Shown here one piece after another: positions 1-11,773 of a stretch of DNA of 64,000 nt. The notes beneath the pieces are model-generated. The model was not told where the DNA came from and searched no databases. It saw nothing but the letters and a program-made list of their open reading frames with translations. Source of the DNA: Hyaloperonospora brassicae. Taxonomy: Eukaryota > Oomycota > Peronosporomycetes > Peronosporales > Peronosporaceae. Location of the stretch: NCBI GenBank assembly GCA_947650285.1, contig CANTFL010000422.1, positions 1 to 64,000 on the forward strand. Direction: 5' to 3'. The number at the start of each line of letters is the position of its first letter. The stretch's first letter is position 1. The position numbers and the translations under genes were made by a program.

Positions 1-230
1 CAATCGCCGCAAGACGCGCGCAATGAGTGGTGACGAGACGTCACCATACACTCAGTTGTATTAGCATAGTTAAGTTAAGTCAAACACAGAGACAGTAGTT
101 AAAAGACTTAATTATATTAATATAACAGTTCTGCTTTTACCTTATCTACGCTTCCTCGTTTGCCTCGTGTACGTCTGTCGGGGCACCCAAGCCCTTGCGT
201 TAAGTTCACGCAAGGGTGTGCCCCGTTACA
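1..230 (+). repeat. 3' part of an LTR (TGTAACGGGG...TTACA family)
   Basis: These bases match the last ~230 bp of the complete LTR at 50205-50594, including the shared block with CGCCGCAAGACGCGCGCAAT and the end CCCCGTTACA. The LTR start lies outside the window, so I cannot tell a solo LTR from the 3' LTR of an element lying to the left. Confidence 0.85.
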
Positions 231-389
231 TGCACGATCAGCTGTTTGAATCACTACGAATAGACATGAAGGTCGACCTGGTCGATTCCCCCAGTCAATT
301 AATGTGCTCCGACTGCACGTAGCCCCGTTGAGATACTGCATGCTTCTAGTTTCTTCACTACACGCAAGTGGCACTCCGCTGCGTTAGCT

Positions 390-1105
390 TCAGCATCTAT
401 AAACTATTCTCGTTCGGGTTCGTCTGCTTGAACATGGCCTTGAAGTCGTTAGAGCTGCTGCAACGCTGCATTTCGCAGTAGACAGTGACGCAACCTGTTC
501 TTGTGGTCCAAAAGCAGACTGTCGCATCAGTGCATCAATCTGCAAATGAGGTGGTCCCACGCATAAGTAAAATGCCGGGTACAGAATATCGAGTATCTTT
601 GAAACGTCAAAGATTGAATTCTTTCGTGTCACACCTGCGGTGAATGTGGCTTTTCGAACCTGGTATCGATAAATACGAACAAATAATGGTTGACACATGT
701 GCGGAGTCAATGCTTGCATTCGCTTATCGTGCACCCCTCGATTCCCGTTGAATCTTGAAACTAAAACGGTAGGCAATACAAACCTACATCGGAAACCTCT
801 TGTAAATTTACCAGGGAGTATCTGGGTTACGTCGACGACGACCGAGATCGCGGTCACTTCAGTGACAAGTCTGTGATAAAGTACTGCCGCGAACCATCTC
901 AACGTTTGATTTGCAGGTTTATGGTTCCGAGCTCGTAAAAGTGGCATGGAGGTGCGCATATATCAACTACTAAAAGCTTTGGATAGTCGTACGACAATGT
1001 TATCTCGGCCCTTGGTGACGGGCGCTCTCGCGAAAACGCAATGCAATCGAAGATATAGATTGCATTGTGTTGTCGCCACTGGATCTGCTTGGGGCTAAAC
1101 CTCAC
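390..1105 (-). pseudogene. Unidentified coding-like remnant, two overlapping frames
   Basis: Two minus-strand frames, 899-1105 (68 aa) and 390-959 (189 aa), overlap and differ by one frame. Their composition looks more protein-like than the surroundings, which suggests one decayed gene with a frameshift near 950. The first frame ends with a stretch (EITLSYDY) reminiscent of the end of SET domains, but no other SET motif follows, so I do not assign it. It lies directly downstream of an LTR and could equally be retroelement sequence. Confidence 0.25.
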
Positions 1106-4100
1106 GACGTGTCTGCTTGAGATTGAGGATACTCAGGTCGTGAACACGAATTCTGAGAAGCATGGAACTAAAGTGATCGATGGGAACAAACTACGTAACC
1201 GGCCAGCGTTTCAATAACATTGTATTGAAAAGATAAAACATAATCCCTTACAGATCCATCGAAATTACCGCCTTTTGTCGGAGTCCCGGCTGTAGTAGCT
1301 GATACTCATGATTACATTCTGCTGCACGTGTACGTGTTACGCATCTCGGGAATCATTCACATCACTGTCAAGAATATCTACGACTGCGCTAACGGCAGTT
1401 GTACTTTCTGGAATGTCGATCCAGGCATACACATCCGATGGATCGGTAGAGGACATTGAAACACAAAGAGTTCAAAATTGGCCTCCCTTATACACAACAA
1501 AACGATCAGATCAGCTCCAGCACTGTCGCATCGATAGCATCATCGAAACGGACGCATTAAAAGCGTACTAGATATCGCGCTGAGAGCCTGGTTCATGACA
1601 GGACACACGCGTATGAACTGCAAACAGGATGAACTAATTGATACTGACAACAGCGTAGGAAGCTGCCGTCGATGGTTGACGGGCACCTGTAGAGGAAATT
1701 AGAGAATATAAATTTACATTAGTTGAATGTAAAATAAGGACTGAGCAAAGTACGGGTAAATGCAAAAATGTGATTTACATATATCTTTGATAGCTGTATC
1801 GATATACAAGCACGAGCTTGAACTATATGCTTAACCCCATTGCGCGTGTCCATTATGGTCTGGGCGCTTTGTTGGTTCGTATATTGGCGCATCCAACCCC
1901 ACATTTTAGTGCGCGTCGACGCAATTGAACCACTGCAAATCATGCTGATCGCAGGTATACTTCAAGTAGTCTTCTGTTGGCGTTCAAACGTTTGGAAATG
2001 TCTCGAAGGTTATCATGACCATCAACCCAGAGTCGTACGTCCGTTTTTCTCCAATATTTGGCTCAAACCGACAACAAATACTCCACCCTATCCGCATTGA
2101 GTCGTCGGTTGCGGTCGATCGTATATTTGTTGTCGTGTGTCTTCACGAGTTCTAGCGTAACTGACGCGTGAATTTATAGAAGAAAAAAGCGAACGAGTGG
2201 GGAGTGCCATTTTCGGGTCTGTCACTGCTCGCAGTCGTCGAGTAGCAGCTATCGACAAAGAGATGACAGATACCGTTGCCATACGGCGACGAGGAAGCAT
2301 CCTTGTGTCCGATGGTATGGAGATGCTGAAAACAAAGAGGTATAGTGAATCAATTCTGTATCGGAACGCGTCCGGATGCGTTTTGTCCCCCTTCCCTCCC
2401 TCATTGATTCGCCAGTGACTTCATCAAGCTACAAGTGGGATGAACCCTATTATACCCTATCACTCAGTAAGAATCTTCTAGAACTTAGTTTGGACACACA
2501 CCTACAACACCTTACTACCACACCTGGCAGCTAGGGCCTCGACTAGGAGAGGAGTGCCCGCTATGACAGCTCTATTTCCGACACCCTAGTTCGACGAACA
2601 ATCGGTCGGCTTCTTCGACGATCCTCTCCAATAATTTTACCCTGGACTACTTAGACACTGATTTTACTCTTCGAGAGAGCTCTTATCGGCTCTTCTGTTG
2701 TCGTAGCTCGAATGATCCCTGAGGTCCTTGGCTAGCCAACATTGCGGTTATAGGTGGCTTATTCTTGTATTCGGTGCAGTTGCGCGTCTTCATGTTCGAA
2801 TTGCGTGAAAACTTCTCGTACCGTTTTCGACATCCAGTCTTATTAAACAAAGCTTTTTGCAATGGGGTCAAAACTGTCACACAAGACTGTTCTTGTAACG
2901 ATACAATTTTTTTTGAGATAGGTCCTAAATTCGATACACACTTAGACTTATAATTGGTTGATGCACAACAACATCGAATATATAACAAGAGTGTGTGTCG
3001 AACACACAGATGACGTTACTGTTTGACGTCATCGGATGCCGTCTTTGCAGCACGTCATTTAGGCGCCTACATCTAGAATGGTCTTATATTTGAATCCTAA
3101 CCAACCGGCGAAATGGATCTCGGTTAACCGAGTCCACGCGACACTTCACAGCAAGTCCTACACACTAGTGCAGGGTCGCCTTTCTGCGCCCGCCTAGCTG
3201 TTCCAAGCGGGATCGCTGTAGAGTGCCCGCTAAACACTAACGACATGCGAGAAGACAGTCGAAACGCTTTCTCGCTTGTGCAAGAAGGCATGTTCATGTG
3301 GCACGTAATAGCTTGCATAACACACGTCTGGGCCTCTTCTATCGTCGAATATCTCCAACACATTCTTATTTTATCAAACTCTCATGTCTTCCGTTGCACT
3401 CGCACAACTTATTAATTTAGCGTCATCACCATTGCGCTTCCACTCTTTGACTTCGTCAATCTTCAGACGATAACTTTGGCACTACTTGCACACGACGCGC
3501 CATCACCGGCGATGTATTCCTCTCATTGGTCAGTGCTTGGCGAGAAGGCTAAAGCGGGGTATTGGGCCCACAAACTCTTGGTAGACATACATTTTGCACA
3601 CAAGAGCCTTACAAGATTCTACTTCAACTTCGTGGAAGACACTCGAGTGGCTCTTCGTGCTCCTCTCACTTCTCTTTGAGTATTTGAAGTGTAACAGATG
3701 GCTGAGCTCAAAGATTTGAACCCAGCTAGCCTAATCTAACGATTCAAACTGTTACAATATCAACACCTTCTTTTTTGAGAGATGCTAACTCGGCGATCAA
3801 AGCTTGGCGATTCTGACTTAGCGATGCAGTCTTGATGACCTGATTTGGCAATACAAACTCATCTATCTTATCTTGAAATTTCGAGCTTGGAGATACAAAT
3901 TTAGAGATCTTGTGTTGGCAATCTCTTAGGAAGAGAAACTTAGCTCTAATGACAACTTTACGTCTTCATTTTGCGACGCTAACGACGACAGTGCATACTT
4001 ATGGTGATCAATTTCCGGCATGCAACGGCCAAAATACATGTGCTTGCTTTTCAAGTGGGAACGCAGGGACCATACAAGTATCGACTAGCTTAAATCCGAG

Positions 4101-4979
4101 TAAGTCTTCGTACCAGCTCATTACGAAACTGATTCTCTACTTTGAGCAACATGCGTTGGCCAAGAGCTTATGGCAATGACAAACATTTTACAAAGGGAAC
4201 TATTTGCATGGCATTGACGTTCATTTAAATGCAAGTGTAGGCGAATCGCCGCGGATTATAGTAGACGGATGATACCTCCTGCAATAAATATTGATCCTTA
4301 TTCGTTGACCATTGAATGTTCACTGTAGCATGGTACTTCCTTATACCGGACAACAAAATTATCTGTCATTGACGGATGCGCATAATTTAAGGCGAGCGAT
4401 ATTTGCACATTCATGTCCGTAGTTCGACAGGTTTAAGCTGATTTACTCAGCAGGCTAAACGAAAAGATAATCAATTTTTGTAACTTGTACAAAAAATATT
4501 ACTATACTAGATGTATCTCACTTTCCCTATAAACCAAGCGTTGCGTGAAAAAGACAACCTCCGCTTGTACTGACACATAACAAGCTACCGAAACTGACAC
4601 TGTGTAGGTAGGTGCCCCAATGTCATTTATATTTCAAATTGCAGTATTTCTGAGTCGGTTTGTTAGTTTATTCTGGGTACTTAAATGCATAAAGAGGCGT
4701 GCTGGGGTCGTTGGAGTGGCGTCTAGCGACATAGGGCCCGTCGTGTGATTAGCTTCGGTTAGCTTCGGCTGAGGGAAACAGATTGGATGAACATAAGCGG
4801 TAGAGAGGCAAGACAGATTACACAAGGGCAGCAGATGATACGATAATTCTTTTACTTCAGTGCTGCAGACTTCCTCTCTGACAATAGCACAATTGATAGC
4901 AAAAAGGTTACATGCCCAAGATCAGAGAAGCCAGAAGACCTTAACGCGGCATAGTAACCACCGACAATCAGTCACGAAA
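1106..4979. other. No recognisable gene; low-complexity intergenic or decayed repeat DNA
   Basis: Only short ORFs under about 101 codons occur here. The 101-codon minus frame at 2683-2988 (Lys/Asn/Ser rich) and the 79-codon minus frame at 3124-3363 show no domain I recognise. At 3746-3756 the string GTTACAATAT recurs in the same form as at 5223-5235, suggesting fragments of one LTR family. Confidence 0.5.
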
Positions 4980-4984
4980 GGGCT

Positions 4985-5160
4985 ACTTAAAAGACTGCTG
5001 TGATCGTCCCTCCGCAGGCTCAGGAAAGGAGCGCGCATACTGACGCGCTAGAAAGAGTTCTCATGATGCTGAGCGGCATGGACGAGCGCATGCAGCAGAT
5101 GGAACTGTCTCAGGCGAGGCTTACTTAAGACGAGAGTGAGCGAGACGCTGTTGACAGTGG
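4985..5160 (+). pseudogene. Retroelement Gag-like fragment
   Basis: One frame reads as a charged helical stretch (ALERVLMMLSGMDERMQQMEL) and is then interrupted by TAA. Such Met/Gln/Glu-rich helices are common near the start of oomycete Ty3/gypsy Gag. About 65 bp downstream, the string ACCGTTACAATATTGGCGCT resembles an LTR end followed by a primer-binding site beginning TGG. Family assignment is inference. Confidence 0.35.
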
Positions 5161-5348
5161 TATGTTCTGTTCATTTTAAAAGACTGCTGCGAATCCATCA
5201 TCGATCTTTTGGATTTGGATAGACCGTTACAATATTGGCGCTGATCACCCACTCTCTGATTTGCATAGGTTACGTTTACCAGTACTGGTTGTTAGCGCAC
5301 AAGGCAACAAAACATAGTTTGCTAAACTATATTACTTCTACTGTCTTA

Positions 5349-5636
5349 TTATCCTACCTCTTGTGTCCAAAGCGTTCGTCTCCATGCTCGGCGCTGACAT
5401 TGCGGGCAGGCTACATCGAGATGCTCTCGAAAGGTTGGATTTGCCAAGTCATAAATCACCGCGGCATGCGGCGGATAAGGGAGTTGGGCACAGGCCAAGA
5501 GTTTAGCAACATGCGCCGCAGAGCGTACAGCCGCTTCCTCAACCGCCTGCTGAACTGCCGCCGTATCAGCTAGGTCCATAACCGCAATATCAAATTCCTG
5601 TTCAAGCTCCTGCGACGGCTCAGTACCGGACTCCAA
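5349..5636 (-). CDS. Hypothetical 95-aa alanine-rich protein or fragment
   Basis: A minus-strand frame whose middle is a strong Ala/Val/Glu helix (QQAVEEAAVRSAAHVAKLLA) and whose end holds a CPQCQRR motif. Composition is protein-like and unlike a random frame. No start context or partner gene is evident. It sits between a Gag-like fragment and the copia gag remnant, so it may be part of another retroelement Gag on the opposite strand. Confidence 0.3.
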   Translation of the reverse strand: MESGTEPSQELEQEFDIAVMDLADTAAVQQAVEEAAVRSAAHVAKLLACAQLPYPPHAAVIYDLANPTFREHLDVACPQCQRRAWRRTLWTQEVG

Positions 5637-5957
5637 GCGCGGGCAGAAAAACTTGATTGGCTCAAGATCGACGGGACTGTAGTGTACTTAGGACTGGGAT
5701 TTGGATTTTTATTGAAGCAAGACTTTCTGGCGACAAGTGAGCATGTCCCGAGAGTCGAGCAGATTTCCATAAACAGTAAATGTGGAGAATGATGTACTAT
5801 GACAGTAATTTACGGTCACAATAGAGCAGTACTTTAACAAGCAAGTCGGCAACCGATTAAATTGTCAGCTTCAAAGAAAGACACCAAGCGTTCGTGGCCG
5901 GAAAATTAACCCTACCTCTTCGCTCTTAGCAATGCATCTGGAGGAGACGAGCAACAG

Positions 5958-6531
5958 ATGCTCGATAATATCGTACACTATTCATCGCCGGAACTTCCGA
6001 CAACAATGATAGAAAAGTACCAAACTCATTGCCTTGACTACCACGCGCATGATAGAAATCTAGCGCATTTTGCACAGGCAAATGACATGAAATCTCGATC
6101 AGGGCGTGCTTTCAGAAAAAAATTAATTGCTCGTGTGGAAAGTCAACTTTTCGAATTGAGACGCGCACCTGCTATGGATGCGGGAAGTCAGGACATGTCA
6201 AGGCTGATTGTCGAAGCAACAAGACGGGTAGTAAAATAAAGGCGGCGAGATAACGGTGATGGATATGTTGTGCTCACAATGGCCGAAGGCACTAGTGAGA
6301 AGAACTCGCGTCCTGCCAAGCTGGAACAGACGCTGGCGGTTGAAAAAAATACTGATCGCGATGACGCCAGATGGATTCTGGACAGTGGATCCAGTCATCA
6401 CCTCGTTTATGACTCGTCGCTGTTGCAAGACGCAAAAATTTGCGAATATGAGTGCCATCTACCGGATGGTGAGTCATTCAAGCTGTTACGTGTTGGTAGC
6501 GTGGTACTTACTGTGGTAGCAGGAGGTCAAC
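5958..6531 (+). pseudogene. Ty1/copia Gag C-terminus and protease N-terminus
   Basis: The gag part reads in several frames. Near 6169-6215 a clear zinc knuckle, CYGCGKSGHVKADC (CX2CX4HX4C), is visible in a frame different from the 93-aa frame 5958-6239. The protease follows near 6370-6400 with the copia-type signature WILDSGSSHHLV (active-site DSG). The frame runs to 6531, where the MULE begins. Frameshifts separate gag from protease, so this is non-functional. Confidence 0.8.
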
Positions 6532-6703
6532 GGGAAATCGCAAAAACATAGTTGTTCGCCTAAAAAACTGTGTTAAGTTAAGCAAATCATCAGCGTTATT
6601 TAATATATACAAAAAGGTCAAAAAATACCACTTTCTATTGAACTTCAATCGAAACGTTTCGAAGATACGTAGGACACTGCGCTTTTTAAACGGACTGCAG
6701 TCC
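6532..6703 (+). repeat. MULE left terminal inverted repeat
   Basis: It aligns with the reverse complement of 11588-11764 over its whole length with scattered mismatches and small gaps. Shared blocks include AAACTGTGTT, AATACCACTT and CTATTG, and the inner end GACTGCAGTC. Confidence 0.8.
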
Positions 6704-7175
6704 CGATTTGTTGATAGCCTGCTCAAAGCGCTGCCCTTACCAATCGCTACACGAGCATGCCGTAACATTGACTGTGTCACGGCGCATTCATCGGTATTGC
6801 TCCTGTTTCTTCTCTTTTCTCTGTCGTCCTTCTCGCCATCTCCAGAGATCGTCCACCAATCATTAGACGTCGGTCTGAAGCCTTCCATGGACATCGCAGT
6901 GGGACCCATAGCCTATGGAGGCAACGATCATGATAGATGAGGAGAGGAAGACGTGGCTACAGAACTGGGGGGGGTGTGTGGCGATGGACGCTGGAGGTAA
7001 TTTGAGGCTGTCCGAGGCCACGTCGAATGTGCCGCTGGTTGCGGGCTTTTGCTTGTGTGCTTTGGATTTAACCCATTGTTAGACCCACGCCAGCGATGGT
7101 ACTCAAATTGGGTATACAATAGAAGTATATGGAAGAATGGCTATTGCAGTGGGTGGAACCATAGATGAAGCGATA

Positions 7176-7202
7176 CGAGAGAGAGAGAGTGTGTGTGTGT
7201 GC
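7176..7202 (+). repeat. (GA)n(GT)n microsatellite
   Basis: A run of GA dinucleotides followed by GT dinucleotides inside the MULE. Confidence 0.9.
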
Positions 7203-7541
7203 TTTATAGATGTGGCTGATGACTGAGTGACTAATAGAACAAACCATATTTTGATGTGTTTATGGCAATTGATGAAATTTTCCGATTACTGTTGTTGCTG
7301 ACATTGTGCGGACCTGCGCTGGTGTCGCGTTTTATGAATTTGGCAACTTTTTGGCAGGTGCCAATTTTACTGTTAAGTTTTTACTACCAGTAATGTCGAA
7401 GTACGTGGATTTGCGTAAGGATAAATTAGGTACGAGAACTGACTGCTGGTAAATAATGTGGTGGCGATGGTTGCAGGGTGCCTGGAGCGATCATGGTCAC
7501 CATGATTGAGTTAATGTTCAAAAAGGCGGATATGAAGCTGG

Positions 7542-8029
7542 GGTGAAGTCGATCTCACATAATTGCTTAAGTGAGGGTCGATCTTCCACTTGCCCAGACA
7601 TGCCGACACACGGAGGGGGTACTACTATCCGTGCCTTGTTGTATATCCTTGTGCTCGACTTGTGTACCCGTCGGTTGGGCTGGTTTGAGCTCTTCGTAAT
7701 GGCCTTGGGAGATGTCGATCTCGCTGAGGGTTTGGGGTTGAGAGTTCGCTATCGGTGTGAAGATTTCCGTGAAGAGTTCGCTTCCGGTGTGAAGATTTCC
7801 GTGAATATTTCCGCACCGATAGCGAACTCTCAACCCCAAACCCTCAGCGAGATCGACATCTCCCAAGGCCATTACGAAGAGCTCAAACCAGCCCAACCGA
7901 CGAGTACACAAGTCGAGCACAAGGATATACAACAAGGCAAGGATAGGAGTACTCCCTCCGTGTGTCGGCAAGTCTGGGCAAGTGGAAGATCGACCCTCAC
8001 TAAAGCAATTTTGTGAGATCGACTTCACC
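7542..8029. mobile_element. 488-bp fold-back (MITE-like) element
   Basis: Arms 7542-7757 and 7814-8029 (216 bp each) are near-perfect inverted repeats with no net indel around a 56-bp centre. As a result the two strands encode almost the same 150-residue frame, which is a symmetry effect and not evidence for a gene. Flanks ATGAAGCTG (7532-7540) and ACAAAGCTG (8030-8038) match at 7 of 9 positions, compatible with a 9-bp Mutator-type duplication with one extra G on the left. The centre has a 20-bp direct duplication (CGGTGTGAAGATTTCCGTGA). It is nested inside the larger MULE. Confidence 0.8.
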
Positions 8030-8236
8030 ACAAAGCTGTCGCTTGACTCGGGTGTCGAAGCTTCTCATAATTAAGCAGAGCGAAGACCACACGGAGTGGT
8101 TTTCTAAAATGTCCCGATGCGACTTACAGTGTCTGGGATCAATTTGGCGTAGCTTGCGTCTTATACTGGCGTAATGCATCAGGTACTTGCAATGATGTGT
8201 GAAATACATACCACCGATTTTTGAGCTAAATGATCT

Positions 8237-8406
8237 GTGTAGTCAAGGATACTGCAGTGTACGTCACCGGTATAATTGAGTTGAAGCTGGCCCTAGCCGT
8301 CCTATTTGCCATCAGCGTTTATGGTGGTGTTTCAACATGGTTCTACTCGCTACTCTTCCTCTTGAGAAAGTACAATCAGGTTGGTATTCTATGCTGCTGC
8401 TGATAG
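8237..8406 (+). pseudogene. Hydrophobic ORF fragment within the MULE
   Basis: An open frame without a good start encodes about 56 residues with two hydrophobic stretches (LALAVLFAISVYGG and WFYSLLFLL) ending in a basic segment (RKYNQ). This looks like part of a membrane protein. A GT dinucleotide follows directly and TTTTAG occurs near 8446, but splicing to it does not give a long open frame. It could be a captured host gene fragment, as in Pack-MULEs. The source is not identified. Confidence 0.35.
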
Positions 8407-9152
8407 GCTTTGTGTAACACGGCTATCTAGCGTCGCGTGTGTATTTTAGGATTGATCAATCATAAACGACCACATATTTGACTCATTATGGCGTCGGTGG
8501 TCTTCTTTCTGCTCGCACTAGATATCGTTTGCGCAAAGCCATCGTTGAAATTCTTTCTATAGACTCCAATAGATGATGCCGAGGGGACATTACCTTGCCG
8601 ACGTAATGCTAAGGAGGGCGTCAATAGTCCAGATTAGCAACCATTGGACGTGTAAAGAATGTAAATACATATATGAGAGACTTCAATAGCAGCACTAAAA
8701 AATTGTATCAAGTCGGCTATACCCAGCTTGGTTGTTATAAAAGTGTTTGATAAATTATGTTTAATTAACCTTCTGACCAACCAGAGGCTTTATTTTGAGA
8801 GAGTGGAGGCTAGTTATAAATAAGGTGGGGGATTAAAAACGAATCATTTTCTATTAAAAACTACACTTATACCTTCTACCTGTTCGTCTTAATAATATAA
8901 AAACGCATTTTCGTAAGCCGCCTGACCATAGATTTCAGTCTTTATCAACCTTTCATTATTTCAATCATTGAGATGAGATTCTCTTCTATTTCCACTGACG
9001 CAGCATCCTCTGCTTGTGTACATGATATTGTTTTTGCCGAAGCCAAAGAGGCCTTCGTGATGATGGAGATGTGAAGCGACAATTATAAGAATGCCTAGCT
9101 CTGTGATTGAATGCAAATGTTAAACTGTTACTGATTTTTTATTTGTTTTCCT

Positions 9153-11040
9153 ATGTCTTCCTATTCACACACAAAACTTTACCATAAACCACTTCAACGA
9201 CATCGCGGTCTTCACAGTGACGCCATAGCCACGAACAGTCGCCTATCTCCGCAACTATTCAATGTCGTGCACACCACATATCAACCATATTCTAACAACA
9301 TTACCTACCGGCCCCTTCGTCAGCCAGAAGGAAGCTTCAGCGACCGTCAAAGTACTCTGTACGCCAATTCTTTGTCGTCAGCATCTACCGCAGCAATCGA
9401 GTTGGCACCAAGCGCTTTTTGTGCTTTTTATAGGGAAAACACTACAAGCGATCACACGATCGGCCTATGGCATTGCAAGATCGTTCTACCAAAAAGTTCA
9501 GATGATTGTATGAGCTTGCGATCCAAAACGACAAACAAGCTTCGGAAGAAACCGCCTGGTCGACGCTTTCTGTGAATGAATGCCAAAATGGCCATATTTG
9601 ATGTATATACAATCATGCTATCGGCACTTCCTGCGGCTCGTCGTGCAACTATAGAAGAGGAATATGTCGACGCCAACGATGCACAGATGCATAAAGATGG
9701 AGCTACTACACGGGTAAGTAATGTGCATATAATACTATTGAAGCAACTATTTTAATTATATAATGCTATTCATTTTCTTCGGAAGTGTGCATATACTACT
9801 CGTATAAAACAATTATTATATTTTTTATTTTGCTTATTTATTTTCTTCGCTAGGTTATAGTCAACCATATCAAGTAGATAAATGTCCTGATCAAGGCAAG
9901 TGATGTACAGAATATCGTACAAAAGGCAATCTTGAAAGTCCTGAGCGGTAAGGATCACACATAGGCGTTTATAAAGCAACTGGAAAACCGAGAGGTTCAT
10001 GCTACCGTCGCGGGGAACGAAGACAATCACGTCCAGCGTCTCTTTTGGCAACCACAACATTCAGTGGAATTCATTTGCCGATATAACAAGGTTGTTGTCA
10101 TTGATTGCACTTACAAGAAGAATGCTTGCGGCCCCCCGCACCTGCACGTGGTCGGATTTACGTGTACAACCAGACTTTTACTGCTGCAGTTGGATTCATG
10201 GATGGATAAGCATTCGTCGGGTGCGTATGGATGATTAATGAGATCGACATGATTCTTCCTCAGGCTCCGATTATTATCTTCGTCGATTGCGACTTAAGCC
10301 TCATTAAGGCCATTACTGAGACATGGCCAGGCGCACTTTTCATCATCTGTCGGTTCCATATTGCGAGCAATATTATTACCCGTTGTCAAAGAATTATTCG
10401 AATGTCGGTAAAGATGGTTATATAGCTTTATGGACCACTGGAATGCTATTTTCCATGCGCCTACAGAAGTTTTGTTTATGCAGATTTGGCAGCAGCTCCC
10501 AACCACTACAGTAAATTCTTTATCGCACGAAGTTTTAATATGTTTGACCGGTAGTTGAAGTTTAGTACTAATATGTATTTGATATTTTTTTTGTTTCACA
10601 CAGGACGACAGAATAATTGCATACCTCGATAAGAACAAGTTCCCTCTTCCACACCATTAAGCTTTATTCAGCATCGACCGATTCCAAGATTTTGAACACA
10701 CAGTCACCTCACGAGTTAAGGGTGCGCATCACGCAAACATAAAAAGTTGGCTTGACAGCGCAAGCGGAAATCTTCTCGACGTCTACGAGAGAATTTCGAG
10801 GGGTGTTGAATCCAATCACAAGCTAATCAGCGAAACTATAGCAAGGGAAAGATGCGAGATACTCACGTACCTATCCATTGAGCTAGTTACGAAGCTCCAT
10901 CACAAGATATCGCGATATGCGCTGGTGCTCCTAACAAACAGAATCTGCTCACCCTCGGTCGTGCGAAATTCAAGCCTTGTGCATACTATTACTTAAGCGT
11001 CCTGGGGATCCCAACTGCACACGAAATCTGCTGCCAAAAA
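9153..11040 (+). pseudogene. MULE transposase, degenerate
   Basis: From about 9890 the frames read as a Mutator-like DDE transposase: a segment with HVQRLFWQPQHSVEF, then VVVIDCTYKKNACG with the first catalytic Asp region, HLHVVGFTCT, and the second block IIIFVDCDLSLIKAI...CRFHIASN (10258-10375) typical of MULE domains. A C-terminal part around 10640-10990 (for example SWLDSASGNLLDVYERIS) and a Cys/His stretch near 10950-11040 follow. An intron at about 9714-9853 (GTAAGT...GCTAG) joins an upstream exon ending ATTR to this region. Stops and frameshifts (for example near 9870, 10200 and 10430) make it non-functional. Transposase-like coding may run on to about 11313. Confidence 0.75.
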
Positions 11041-11587
11041 GAGATAAGACAACTAATTAAAGTAAGTAACTTTGTTGAATAATGGCGATTGGATATCGAC
11101 AGAAACGTCAACACTCTCGACCCCACGATTTTTGGTATCCTCCTCCCTTCCGCATCCATAAACATATTTTCGAAAGCGGTAGCATTAGAGATCCACGACT
11201 CGCCATCCGTCGGGTTTCGAGCAAGTGGAGAGGCAGCTCGCTTGCAACACCCGAAACCGTTGCTTTGGAATTGTCCACAACCGGCTACAGTGTTCCTCAC
11301 GTGCGATGATTGATCCTGTCTAAGCCAAAGACGCGTAAATCCTGTCTAATCTGTTTAAATGTACCGATATCGCAACTAGCGCACATGCGCATACCGCCGC
11401 CATCTTATATTTTGCTCTGTAACGCGACGAAGAAGCCGATCCCGCCTCTGCAGACACTGTCTCGTCCGGTGCCGCTGCTTTTCCAACCGCTGCAGGTTCC
11501 ACCAGGTCAGTCTCCTTCGCTGAAGATTTTGCCATCACGCCATTGGCTCCCACCTGCGATGTTGCAGGGGCAGTCGTCTCGTAACTG

Positions 11588-11764
11588 AAGACTGCAGTTC
11601 GTTTAACACAAAATGTTCTAATAATCTTAGAAACGTTTTTATTGATGTCCAATAGAAGTGGTATTTTTGTTACCTTTTTTGGTATATATAGTATAAGGCT
11701 AATGGATAGCCTAACCGCAACACAGTTTCTTTAGTCGAACACCTATGTTTTTTTACGATTTTCC
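11588..11764 (-). repeat. MULE right terminal inverted repeat
   Basis: Reverse complement of the left TIR. It ends ACGATTTTCC at 11764, immediately before the target-site copy GAGACCAAT. Confidence 0.8.
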
Positions 11765-11773
11765 GAGACCAAT

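Larger units (their letters stand above)
6532..11764 (+). mobile_element. Mutator-like element (MULE), 5.2 kb, with TIRs and TSD
   Basis: Bounded by inverted ends of about 170 bp (6532-6703 and 11588-11764) beginning GGGAAATCG and GGAAAATCG. The flanks carry an imperfect 9-bp target duplication, GAGGTCAAC (6523-6531) and GAGACCAAT (11765-11773): 6 of 9 bases match and the three differences are transitions. Nine-base duplications are typical of Mutator elements. The copia protease frame resumes immediately after the right target copy, which independently supports both breakpoints. The interior holds a MULE transposase (9153-11040), a 488-bp fold-back element and a hydrophobic ORF. Confidence 0.85.

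Noticed and set aside
890..1105. SET-domain end (EITLSYDY)
   Set aside because: No other SET motif (no NHSC block, no post-SET cysteines) is present.
3700..3760. tRNA-like T-loop string (GGTTCAAATC on the minus strand)
   Set aside because: The flanking bases cannot pair as a T stem and no acceptor or anticodon arm follows.
7543..8031. 157- and 154-codon frames on opposite strands with almost the same sequence
   Set aside because: They are the unavoidable result of a near-perfect palindrome; no start context or domain supports a gene.
11320..11652. 110-codon minus frame rich in Ala/Glu with MAKSSAKETDLVEP
   Set aside because: It starts inside the MULE right TIR and has no partner; it could be a Gag-like or captured start but the evidence is too thin to list.
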